Both the position numbers and the translations under genes were made by a program. The notes under the pieces were generated by a model. The model was not told the DNA's origin, made no database searches, and was given only the letters and a program-made list of their open reading frames with translations. This document shows, in pieces, positions 1 to 6,023 of a DNA stretch of 12,631 nt (its first letter is position 1; every line of letters begins with the position of its first letter). Origin of the DNA: an uncultured Clostridia bacterium (lineage in GTDB: Bacteria; Bacillota; Clostridia; Acetivibrionales; CALMWN01); NCBI GenBank assembly GCA_937873555.1, contig CALMWN010000408.1:1-12631 (forward strand), given 5' to 3'.

Positions 1-2
1 GG

Positions 3-206
3 AGGGCAGCAGGAAAGGCGAGGGCATTCCTGGCATTTGTACAGAGGGCGTTGTGTGGGTTAAGCTACAAAGAAATCTGCAGCAATATAGGCAACATGTC
101 GATGGCAGGAATCTCAAGGCTGTGCAGTGAGGGATTCAGGTTATACATGGAGGAACAGCAATACAAGGTGCTATTCCAGGAGGTTGTGACCCTTTGCAGG
201 TGTTGA
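3..206 (+). CDS. C-terminal tail of a putative IS200/RAYT-like transposase (5' end outside window)
   Basis: An open frame enters from the left edge and stops with TGA at 204-206, giving 67 residues without a start. The readable part contains a helix-turn-helix-like stretch (LSYKEICSNIGNMSMAGISR) followed by a short amphipathic tail. This resembles the DnaA-like C-terminal helix-turn-helix that follows the Y1 domain in REP-associated/IS200-like transposases of Firmicutes. The catalytic HUH and Tyr motifs would lie upstream of the window, so the identification rests on the tail alone. It could instead be the end of another DNA-binding protein. The repeat directly downstream (232-251) fits a mobile-element border. 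Confidence is moderate for coding and low to moderate for identity. Confidence 0.45.
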   Translation, partial: RAAGKARAFLAFVQRALCGLSYKEICSNIGNMSMAGISRLCSEGFRLYMEEQQYKVLFQEVVTLCRC

Positions 207-231
207 TGATGAGAATTTATCAAGAAACGTC

Positions 232-251
232 CCTTGCGCCACCTTGCGCCA
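232..251. repeat. Perfect 10-bp tandem repeat (CCTTGCGCCA x2)
   Basis: Two exact adjacent copies of CCTTGCGCCA lie 26 bases after the transposase-like stop codon and are GC-rich compared with the AT-rich DNA that follows. The preceding GAAACGTCCC (224-233) runs into the first copy. The position suggests the right border of a mobile or repetitive element, but only one copy of the region is visible here. Confidence 0.6.
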
Positions 252-520
252 CAAATACATATGAGAATGCTATTTTTCCATAAAAATCACCGACAAGTAT
301 AATTTAAATATTCAAAAAGCTATGCTTTGTTGTAAATCTTTTCATACACGGCGATGTCTTACGTATTATCAAGTACTTTATCAACAAACTCAATTTATTA
401 TTTGTCCTACTGAAACACAAGGGATAAATAAAATTGGTTTAAAACGGATGAAGGTATCAATAAGGTAATGGTTGAATTTTATGAATTATCTTATCTATAA
501 AGAATAAGGGAGTTAATGAA
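252..520. other. AT-rich intergenic stretch with a possible coding remnant
   Basis: No confident gene is present. A 48-codon open frame at 322-468 (starting MLCCKSFHTRR) has no Shine-Dalgarno sequence. A second frame ending at about 496 reads KVMVEFYELSYL before its stop, so the two together could be the frameshifted tail of a decayed gene. I do not recognise the family. Composition is similar to the NUDIX gene that follows and more AT-rich than the genes to the right. Confidence 0.3.
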
Positions 521-1036
521 ATGCTTTTTAATAATATATTAGGAATTAAAAAGATAAATGGAAAAGAAGTAAAAATCAATTATAGAGAGGCTGTAAGAGC
601 GGTTATTTTACGAAATAATAATCTTCTCATGGTACAAACCAATAAGGGAGATTATAAGTTTCCCGGTGGTGGAATAAAAAATGAAGAAAAACATGAGGAA
701 ACCTTACAGCGGGAGGTAAAGGAAGAAACAGGTTATTTAATTAGCAAGGTAAAAGAAAGAATGGGCATTTTTACTGAAAGAAATTTAGATGAATTTGAAG
801 AAGATTCAATATTTGAAATGATTTCTTATTATTATCTCTGTGAAGTGCCAGAAAATCAAACAATTCAGCAATTAGATGATTATGAGGCAGAATTGGATTT
901 TAGTCCTCAATGGATTAACATTGATGCGGCAATTAGTAATAATGAGGATATTATAAAAAATAAAAATAATGATATGAATCGTTGGGTATATAGGGAAACG
1001 TCTGTTTTGAAAGAACTAAAAAGCATTTTTTCATAA
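521..1036 (+). CDS. NUDIX hydrolase (MutT-like)
   Basis: This 171-residue protein belongs to the NUDIX superfamily, which hydrolyses nucleoside diphosphates linked to another moiety using divalent metal. The full Nudix box (G-x5-E-x7-R-E-U-x-E-E-x-G-U) is readable at residues 50-72: G50, E56, R64-E65, E68-E69, G71. A beta-strand (AVRAVILRNNNLLMVQT, about 24-40) precedes it, as expected for the fold. The substrate cannot be read from sequence; damaged nucleotides, nucleotide sugars and ADP-ribose are all possible. The ATG at 521 follows AAGGGAG at 506-512, which supports this start. The gene is visibly more AT-rich than asnB or the central cluster and sits alone between a transposase-like remnant and a broken uvrC-like gene, consistent with horizontal acquisition. 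Confidence 0.9.
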   Translation: MLFNNILGIKKINGKEVKINYREAVRAVILRNNNLLMVQTNKGDYKFPGGGIKNEEKHEETLQREVKEETGYLISKVKERMGIFTERNLDEFEEDSIFEMISYYYLCEVPENQTIQQLDDYEAELDFSPQWINIDAAISNNEDIIKNKNNDMNRWVYRETSVLKELKSIFS

Positions 1037-1168
1037 TATTTATATAATTATGAAATAAGCTGGTATTAAACCATATTAACATTATCCATATGCTGCACAA
1101 TAGTATTCATATAGCACTGTTATTGTAATCAGTGAAGTGCTGAAAGCCTATAGTATAAGGAGAAGTTT

Positions 1169-1219
1169 ATGTCTATTGAATTGTCACTTCAAGGAAGTAT
1201 GGCTTCTTTTATATCATAA
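1169..1219 (+). other. 16-codon mini-ORF with a good ribosome binding site
   Basis: An ATG at 1169 is preceded by AAGGAGAAG (1158-1166) and encodes MSIELSLQGSMASFIS before TAA. Its 3' third lies inside the perfect inverted repeat at 1198-1230. It could be a tiny peptide, a leader, or the broken start of a lost gene. I recognise no homology, and translation is only suggested by the Shine-Dalgarno spacing. Confidence 0.25.
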
Positions 1220-1230
1220 AAGAAGCCATA
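1198..1230. repeat. Perfect inverted repeat, 14-bp arms, 5-nt loop
   Basis: The arms TATGGCTTCTTTTA (1198-1211) and TAAAAGAAGCCATA (1217-1230) pair perfectly around TATCA. No T-run follows on either strand, so it is not a classical intrinsic terminator. It could still act as an RNA hairpin stopping or stabilising transcripts from the NUDIX gene (plus) or asnB (minus). It could also be a small repetitive element. Confidence 0.65.
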
Positions 1231-1234
1231 TGTG

Positions 1235-1243
1235 TGATATAAT
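1235..1243 (+). promoter_or_regulatory. Extended -10 promoter element (TGATATAAT)
   Basis: TG at 1235-1236, one base, then a consensus TATAAT at 1238-1243 forms an extended -10 element for sigma-A. It lies 36 bp before the ATG of the uvrC-like fragment. No good -35 box is seen; the upstream position is occupied by the inverted repeat at 1198-1230. Confidence 0.4.
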
Positions 1244-1279
1244 TAATCTGTACAGAATTAATTACTCTAAGGATGAAAT

Positions 1280-1375
1280 ATGGAACTCAAGGAATCTTTA
1301 AAACATCTTCCGAAACAGCCGGGAAACTACCTGATGAAAAACTCGTTGACAGTGAATGCTGTTATACAATCCTGA
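1280..1375 (+). pseudogene. Truncated 5' end of a uvrC-like (GIY-YIG) gene
   Basis: The frame from ATG 1280, preceded by AAGGATG, begins MELKESLKHLPKQPG and continues NYLMKNSL before drifting to a TGA at 1373. This matches the very N-terminus of UvrC and UvrC-like GIY-YIG proteins, where LPxxPGxYLMKD is followed by the IYVGK nuclease motif. The GIY-YIG motif and the rest of the protein are absent. Homology ends at the point where the convergent asnB coding strand begins (asnB stop at 1362-1364), so the gene appears cut by a recombination or deletion. An extended -10 element (1235-1243) would be its surviving promoter. The remnant cannot be an active nuclease. Whether it came from uvrC itself or a paralogue is unclear. 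Confidence 0.6.
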
Positions 1376-3203
1376 TTTTATATTGTCTAAGCCAGGTATC
1401 CACCTGTATCAGGTATGCAAACAGCTGAGGAGTTGCCATCAACTGCCCGAACCACGGCTTGCCGTAATCAGACTCGCTTTGCGCCAGCGTACGCACCTTC
1501 GTAACGTCAATCAGCTCCAGCAGGGGAGAGGTGCCATCGTTTATAATCTCAAGAAGCCTGTTTTTGACCGCTCTTTCATATGCCGGGTTGTGTGTTTTTG
1601 GATATGGACTCTTCTTTCGTTCAATTATATCCTGGGGAAGTATACCCCTGAGTGCTTCACGCATTATGCCTTTCTCCCTCCCGTTAAGCATCTTCATGCT
1701 CCAGGGGATATTCCATACATACTGTACCAGCCGGTGGTCACAGTAAGGTACCCTGACTTCAAGTCCTGTAGCCATACTCATACGGTCTTTACGGTCAAGC
1801 AGGGTGGACATGAACCAGGTTATGTTTAAGTAGAATATTTCACGCCTCCGTGCTTCCAAAGGCTCTTCTCCCGGTAGTACGGGTACTTCGTCAAGGGTCT
1901 CGGAATACCTTCTCTTTGCATACTCTTCCGGTTTGATTGCACGAATAAAATCCTGTGAAAGCACCTTTGTACGTTCATTCATCGACCTGGACCAGGGAAA
2001 GGTATTTGAATTAAGCATTTCTTCGTTGTGAAACCAGGGATAGCCCCCGAAGACCTCATCGGCACACTCCCCCGACAGCGCCACCGTTGCATCCTTTTTG
2101 ATTTCACGGCAGAACAGCCAGAGCGACGAGTCAACATCCGCCATTCCCGGGAGATCACGTGCAGTGACAGCACCTGTGAGCGCTTCTGTCAGCTGGGGTG
2201 TGTCTACTGTTATGTAGTGGTGGTTTGTTTCAAAGCATTCACTCACAAACCTGACCCATGGAGCATCGGAATTAGGCTGAAACATACTGGGCTTAAAGTA
2301 TTTATCATTGTCAATATAATCTATGGAATAGGTATTCAACGTGCCCTTTCCCGTTTTTTTGAAATGGGCCGCGGCGAGTGCGGTTATAGCGCTTGAATCC
2401 AGCCCTCCGGAAAGAAAGGTGCAGACAGGAACATCGGAAACAAATTGTCTTTCGATTGAATCTATCAGCAGAAATCTTACCTTTTCAATTGTTTCCTTAA
2501 GGTCATCCTCATGCGGATGGCTTTCCAACGACCAATACTTACGTATATGCATCCCTTCAGAGTTGAAAACCATACAGTGAGCAGGTTTTAATTCAGATAC
2601 TCCTTTAAAGACTCCATGCCCGGGTGTGCGTGCGGGACCAAGGGCGAAAATCTCAGCAAGCCCTTCGGTATCAAGCTCAGGATTGATAAATGGGTGGCAG
2701 AATAGAGCCTTTATTTCTGATGAAAAAACCAGAGAATCATTACCTACGAAATAAAAGAGCGGTTTCACACCAAACCTGTCACGGGCTAAAAGCAGCTGTC
2801 TGCAGGCATCATCCCATATTCCGAAAGCGAATATTCCATTCAAATGTTCAATACAATCAACTCCCCATTCCATATATGACACAAGCAAAACCTCAGTATC
2901 GGAATTGCTTTGGAAAACATGTCCCCGGTTCTCCAGATCTTTACGAAGGTCCAACGTATTATACAGTTCACCGTTGTACACAATGACATATTTTCTTCCT
3001 TCCAGTTCACGTTCCATTGGCTGTCCGCCACCTGCAGGATCAACGACTACAAGCCTCCTGTGTCCCAGGAGCGCATGGGGTGACAACCACATCCCTTCTG
3101 CATCGGGGCCTCTGGAAGCCAGACTGGCTGCCATTTTTTCAATTGTGTGATATTGCTGGGATATATCTGCTTTAAGGTTTATCCATCCTGCAATTCCGCA
3201 CAT
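1362..3203 (-). CDS. asnB: Asparagine synthetase, glutamine-hydrolysing (AsnB/AsnO type)
   Basis: The 613-residue protein makes asparagine from aspartate, ATP and glutamine in the cytosol. The N-terminal Ntn glutaminase domain starts MCGIAGW, with Cys2 as the nucleophile once Met1 is removed. RGPDAEG (31-37), YNGELYN (76-82) and SDTEVLL (101-107) line the glutamine site. The C-terminal synthetase domain carries the pyrophosphatase loop SGGLDSS (265-271), SGECADEVFGGYP and a DRKDRMSMATGLEVRVP segment. Length and layout match Bacillus AsnO/AsnB-type enzymes, so it looks complete. The ATG at 3203 follows GGAAG on the minus strand at suitable spacing. A terminator-like hairpin with a T-run lies in its leader (3232-3261), suggesting attenuation. 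It is divergent from the ferritin gene, and its 3' end abuts the truncated uvrC-like fragment. Confidence 0.95.
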   Translation of the reverse strand: MCGIAGWINLKADISQQYHTIEKMAASLASRGPDAEGMWLSPHALLGHRRLVVVDPAGGGQPMERELEGRKYVIVYNGELYNTLDLRKDLENRGHVFQSNSDTEVLLVSYMEWGVDCIEHLNGIFAFGIWDDACRQLLLARDRFGVKPLFYFVGNDSLVFSSEIKALFCHPFINPELDTEGLAEIFALGPARTPGHGVFKGVSELKPAHCMVFNSEGMHIRKYWSLESHPHEDDLKETIEKVRFLLIDSIERQFVSDVPVCTFLSGGLDSSAITALAAAHFKKTGKGTLNTYSIDYIDNDKYFKPSMFQPNSDAPWVRFVSECFETNHHYITVDTPQLTEALTGAVTARDLPGMADVDSSLWLFCREIKKDATVALSGECADEVFGGYPWFHNEEMLNSNTFPWSRSMNERTKVLSQDFIRAIKPEEYAKRRYSETLDEVPVLPGEEPLEARRREIFYLNITWFMSTLLDRKDRMSMATGLEVRVPYCDHRLVQYVWNIPWSMKMLNGREKGIMREALRGILPQDIIERKKSPYPKTHNPAYERAVKNRLLEIINDGTSPLLELIDVTKVRTLAQSESDYGKPWFGQLMATPQLFAYLIQVDTWLRQYKIRIV

Positions 3204-3231
3204 AAAGTTTCACTTCCTTTTTTTATAATCA

Positions 3232-3261
3232 CTAAAAAAGATGCTTTACAAAAGCATCTTT
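3232..3261 (-). terminator. Terminator-like hairpin in the asnB leader (possible attenuator)
   Basis: Read on the minus strand, AAAGATGCTTT pairs perfectly with AAAGCATCTTT around a 3-nt loop, and the T residues continue to a run of six. The structure is a weak-to-moderate intrinsic terminator about 30 nt upstream of the asnB start. No gene upstream on the same strand needs terminating before the AraC gene more than 800 bp away. A role in premature termination of asnB transcripts is therefore plausible. No T-box core or clear antiterminator was found. If the asnB promoter lies downstream of the hairpin, this role fails. Confidence 0.5.
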
Positions 3262-3386
3262 GCCAATGTGAATATTCATACAAGTAATATATGATGTATC
3301 GGAGAAAAAAGTTACCTGTACCAATGCGATAATTTTTTATAGACGGTTTATTTTAATGTTGTTTCAGGTATTTTTGGGGTATATAT

Positions 3387-3406
3387 ATTTTTATGATAAT
3401 AAAAAT
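3387..3406. promoter_or_regulatory. AT-rich palindrome upstream of ferritin (Fur/PerR-like)
   Basis: ATTTTTAT and ATAAAAAT form perfect 8-bp arms around GATA, 69 bp before the ferritin ATG. The embedded GATAAT resembles one half of a Fur-family box. Ferritins in Firmicutes are often under Fur or PerR, so an operator is reasonable. The region is AT-rich, so chance dyads are common. A TATATATAAT stretch at 3441-3450 could supply the ferritin -10 element, though no good -35 is seen. Confidence 0.35.
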
Positions 3407-3474
3407 TTGTCCTGTAAATTTAGCGGAAGGTTATGGGAAGTATATATAATAAAATTGTTTAGGAGGATATTGTC

Positions 3475-4002
3475 ATGATAAGCACGCGGTTGGAAAGAAT
3501 AATTAATGAACAGATTCAGAAGGAATTTTATTCAGCGTATTTGTATTTGTCCATGGAAGCGTATTTCCAGGCACAGAACCTTAACGGCTTTGCGAATTTC
3601 TTCCACGTACAGCTGCAGGAGGAAAGGGATCATGCCTTGAAATTTTTCAATTTTCTAAACCATGTAGGAGGGAAAGTGACTTTACTGCAGATTGATGCAC
3701 CGAAAACGGATTTTGAATCTCCGGAAGAGGTTTTTTCTCTGGCACTTGCCCACGAGCAGTTTGTTACCAAATCCATATATAATATTGTTGATATTTCGCT
3801 GGAAGAAAGGGATCACAAAACAAATGCCTTCCTGCAGTGGTTTGTAACAGAACAGGCAGAAGAGGAAGCAACTGCTGAAAACATCCTGAAAAAGCTCAGA
3901 CTTATTGGTAATGACGGACGCGGATTGCTGATGCTGGATGCGGAACTGGCTCAACGGGTTTATACCCCTCCGGTGGCGGCAGATACCGGAGCACAAGCTT
4001 AA
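3475..4002 (+). CDS. ftnA: Non-haem ferritin (bacterial Ftn type)
   Basis: This 175-residue four-helix-bundle protein should assemble into a 24-mer cage that oxidises Fe(II) and stores it as a ferric mineral in the cytosol. Ferroxidase ligands are readable in order: E17 (KEFYSAYLYLSM), E50 and H53 (EERDH), E94 (HEQF), Q127 and E130 (EQAEEEA), with the nearby Tyr24. There is no haem-ligand Met arrangement of bacterioferritin, and the domain lengths match FtnA (about 165-175 residues). The C-terminal tail (VYTPPVAADTGAQA) is short and probably disordered. The ATG follows TAGGAGGATATTGTC, an excellent ribosome binding site. It is a single-gene unit ending at the strong terminator at 4091-4134. 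An AT palindrome upstream may give iron or peroxide control. Confidence 0.95.
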   Translation: MISTRLERIINEQIQKEFYSAYLYLSMEAYFQAQNLNGFANFFHVQLQEERDHALKFFNFLNHVGGKVTLLQIDAPKTDFESPEEVFSLALAHEQFVTKSIYNIVDISLEERDHKTNAFLQWFVTEQAEEEATAENILKKLRLIGNDGRGLLMLDAELAQRVYTPPVAADTGAQA

Positions 4003-4090
4003 AGCGGAGTAACACCCGCAATTTGAACAAACATCAGGTCTGAAAAAGTATAAAAATATACAGCCGGGTTTCACTTCCGGCGGAGTTTTT

Positions 4091-4134
4091 AAAAAACGGG
4101 TGACATGAAATATAAATCTTGTCACCCGTTTTTT
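4091..4134. terminator. Strong bidirectional intrinsic terminator
   Basis: A 15-bp perfect stem (AAAAAACGGGTGACA with TGTCACCCGTTTTTT) closes a 14-nt loop. T-runs form on both strands because the stem starts with A6 and ends with T6. It lies 88 bp after the ferritin stop and 9 bp beyond the 3' end of the convergent AraC gene, so it can terminate both. Confidence 0.92.
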
Positions 4135-4142
4135 ATATATCA

Positions 4143-4892
4143 CTAGACAATCTTCCTGTATTTTCTTGGGGAGGTGCCTGTGCGGTGTTTGAAGAACCTG
4201 GAAAACGAAAAAATATCCTTAAAGCCCAATTGGAAAGAAATGTCGGATATGGAAAAATCGCTGTATGAAAGCATTTCCCTCGCCTTATCCAGTCTGATCC
4301 TGTCAATGTAGGACTTAAGGCACTCTCCGGTCTGCTTCTTGAATTCCTTCGAAAGATGGCTGCGCGTATACGACAGCTTGGCAGCAAGTTCGTTTATGGA
4401 TATCTGCATACCGTCGTGACCCCTAATATAACCTGTAATGTCTGCAATAAATGAATTTTTCTTATCGGCAGACCTTGTGAATTCTGTAGATTTAAGATAG
4501 CAAAAAAGTGCCTCGATATGGCCCTCAACCGCTTTTTTCTCATATACTTCCAGAATGGTGCTGTGGATGATGGCTTCGAGAGAGGATATCAGCCTGTTGG
4601 TAAATAAGGAATGCCTTATAACGCTCTCAATTGGTTCCTCCATGTTTTCTTCCGTATCAAATTTAAGAGTAATCCAGGAGGTTCCAGGAGCTTCATACGT
4701 GAATTCATGCTCGGATCCGGGTTTTATCAGGAGCATTTCACCTGCATTCAGAATTATCCTTCTTCCACATACAACAGCAGGTATATGTCCATGAATGACA
4801 ATTTCCAGCTGCCAGAAGTCATGGGAATGGCTGGTGGTCTTACCTTGATTTGTACTTTTGTTTTTATGTATATAGAGTAATGTCGTATTCAT
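4143..4892 (-). CDS. AraC-family transcriptional regulator
   Basis: The protein has an N-terminal cupin-type sensing domain (about residues 22-80, with SHSHDFWQLEIVIHG and a GEMLLIKPGSEHEF strand pair) and a C-terminal AraC DNA-binding domain. The two helix-turn-helix units are at about 164-186 (ISINELAAKLSYTRSHLSKEF) and 214-236 (ISDISFQLGFKDIFSFSRFF), ending in the family signature GTSPRKYR. It is divergent from the sugar-acid cluster starting at 5010 and is probably its activator or repressor, responding to a sugar or sugar acid. The frame stays open to an ATG at 4952, but I chose the ATG at 4892. A near-consensus promoter lies inside the extra segment, the extra 20 residues precede the domain, and no start here has a ribosome binding site. 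A 269-residue form from 4952 remains possible. Confidence 0.9.
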   Translation of the reverse strand: MNTTLLYIHKNKSTNQGKTTSHSHDFWQLEIVIHGHIPAVVCGRRIILNAGEMLLIKPGSEHEFTYEAPGTSWITLKFDTEENMEEPIESVIRHSLFTNRLISSLEAIIHSTILEVYEKKAVEGHIEALFCYLKSTEFTRSADKKNSFIADITGYIRGHDGMQISINELAAKLSYTRSHLSKEFKKQTGECLKSYIDRIRLDKAREMLSYSDFSISDISFQLGFKDIFSFSRFFKHRTGTSPRKYRKIV

Positions 4893-4898
4893 AGCAAC

Positions 4899-4927
4899 AT
4901 TATAGACTAAATCACACATAATGACAA
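4899..4927 (-). promoter_or_regulatory. Sigma-A promoter for the AraC gene (TTGTCA-N17-TATAAT)
   Basis: On the minus strand a TTGTCA -35 (4922-4927), exactly 17 bp of spacer and a perfect TATAAT -10 (4899-4904) are present. The expected transcription start, about 7 nt downstream, falls on the A of the ATG at 4892, implying a leaderless mRNA. The promoter also overlaps the region that the divergent operon would use for control. Confidence 0.7.
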
Positions 4928-4947
4928 ATATTTTATGTATTTTGCTA

Positions 4948-4976
4948 TTCATGAAGAAAACAAAATCATATAGAAT
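4948..4976 (+). promoter_or_regulatory. Candidate promoter for the catabolic operon (TTCATG-N17-TAGAAT)
   Basis: A good TAGAAT -10 (4971-4976) is paired at 17 bp with a weak -35, TTCATG (4948-4953). The predicted start at about 4983 leaves a ~27-nt leader containing GGGGTGG. A poor -35 is typical of promoters needing an activator, which fits the divergent AraC gene. An AT-rich dyad, ATATTTTAT (4928-4936) and ATAAAATAT (4975-4983), brackets it. Confidence 0.45.
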
Positions 4977-5009
4977 AAAATATGAAATTATCAGAATGGG
5001 GTGGTATTT

Positions 5010-5993
5010 ATGGTCAAAGTCGGAATTTTAATACCTAAGGAAGCACAAAATGCAATATTTAGTCCGGAGAGCAAAAAAGTACTTGAGAATATTGTGAATG
5101 TTGTATGGAATGAAAAAAACGAGCAGCTTACAGAGGAAGAAGCCTGCTCATTGCTTAAAGGCTGTGAAATAGCTGTAAGCTCATGGAGAACTGCCAAACC
5201 AACAAAATTAGTACTTGACAGCTGTCCGACCATAAAGTTGTGGGAGCATGCAGCCGGGACTGTAAAGGGATTTTTCACAGACGACATCAAGGGCAGAGAT
5301 CTTATAATTGCTTCTTGTGCACCTGCCATAGGAAAGACCGTTGCTGAAATGGCACTCGGTGAGCTGATAATAGGTTTGAGAAGGATAATTCCCAATTCAC
5401 AGCAAAATGAAACCATAAGCGGTGCTAAGCCCGATAACAAGCTTTATCTTTCGGTTTCCACCATCGGCGTTATCGGAGCATCAAGAGTGGGCAGATACCT
5501 TTTAAAGCTTTTACAGCCGTTCAATGTACGCATACTTTTGTATGATCCGTACATAACAAAGGAACAGGCCAGGGAACTTGGAGCAATCAAAGTGGATACT
5601 CTGATGGAATTGTGTGAGCAGAGCGATGCGGTAACAATGCACACTCCAAATACAAAAGCCACCTTCCACATGATGGGGGAAGAGCAATTCAAGGCAATGA
5701 AGGATGACGCCGTTTTCATCAACACTTCTAGAGGAGCATGCGTTGATGAAGCCGCACTCATAGCTGAATTGAAAAAAGGTCGCCTTTTTGCATTCCTGGA
5801 TGTTTCGGATCCGGAACCTGCAGATTTGAACAGCCCTATCCGTACACTGCCTAATATTATATATACTTCCCACCTTGCAGGCGGACCCAGCATTCATATA
5901 GGCAATCAGGTTGTGAGCGACATTCAGGCCTATTTGAAGGGTCAGAAGCTGGAAATGCAAGTAAACTGGGATATGCTGGAGACAATGGCATAA
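5010..5993 (+). CDS. D-isomer-specific 2-hydroxyacid dehydrogenase
   Basis: This 327-residue NAD(P)-dependent oxidoreductase should interconvert a D-2-hydroxyacid and its 2-oxoacid. The Rossmann domain is inserted at about 100-290: VIGASRVGRYLL (glycine-rich loop GASRVG at 156-161), then YDPY with D179, which favours NAD. Catalytic residues are visible as R241 (NTSRGACVDE), E269 (DVSDPEP) and H288 (SHLAGG). The middle glycine of the usual GxGxxG is Ser here, a change I associate with a divergent subgroup of the family. The ATG at 5010 is preceded by GGGGTGG at 4998-5004; a GTG at 5001 would place the start inside this ribosome binding site. It is the first gene of the unit divergent from the AraC regulator. 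The substrate is unknown, but neighbours suggest a sugar-derived acid. Confidence 0.9.
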   Translation: MVKVGILIPKEAQNAIFSPESKKVLENIVNVVWNEKNEQLTEEEACSLLKGCEIAVSSWRTAKPTKLVLDSCPTIKLWEHAAGTVKGFFTDDIKGRDLIIASCAPAIGKTVAEMALGELIIGLRRIIPNSQQNETISGAKPDNKLYLSVSTIGVIGASRVGRYLLKLLQPFNVRILLYDPYITKEQARELGAIKVDTLMELCEQSDAVTMHTPNTKATFHMMGEEQFKAMKDDAVFINTSRGACVDEAALIAELKKGRLFAFLDVSDPEPADLNSPIRTLPNIIYTSHLAGGPSIHIGNQVVSDIQAYLKGQKLEMQVNWDMLETMA

Positions 5994-6023
5994 AAGATAC
6001 TGCATGAGGATGTGAATAACAAA

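Noticed and set aside
322..468. 48-codon open frame before the NUDIX gene
   Set aside because: No ribosome binding site and no recognisable family; kept only as a possible remnant within the intergenic entry.
472..501. TTGAAT-N18-TATAAA promoter for the NUDIX gene
   Set aside because: Its predicted start near 508 would fall inside the ribosome binding site AAGGGAG, so it would remove the signal needed for translation; the match is also weak in AT-rich DNA.
1356..1829. 157-codon plus-strand frame opposite asnB
   Set aside because: It lies entirely over conserved asnB coding sequence on the other strand, has no ribosome binding site and a composition typical of an antisense shadow.
3262..3474. 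T-box riboswitch for asnB
   Set aside because: The minus-strand leader contains TGGTAC near 3315 but lacks the full AGGGTGGNACCGCG core. The motif is also about 55 nt from the hairpin instead of being part of it.
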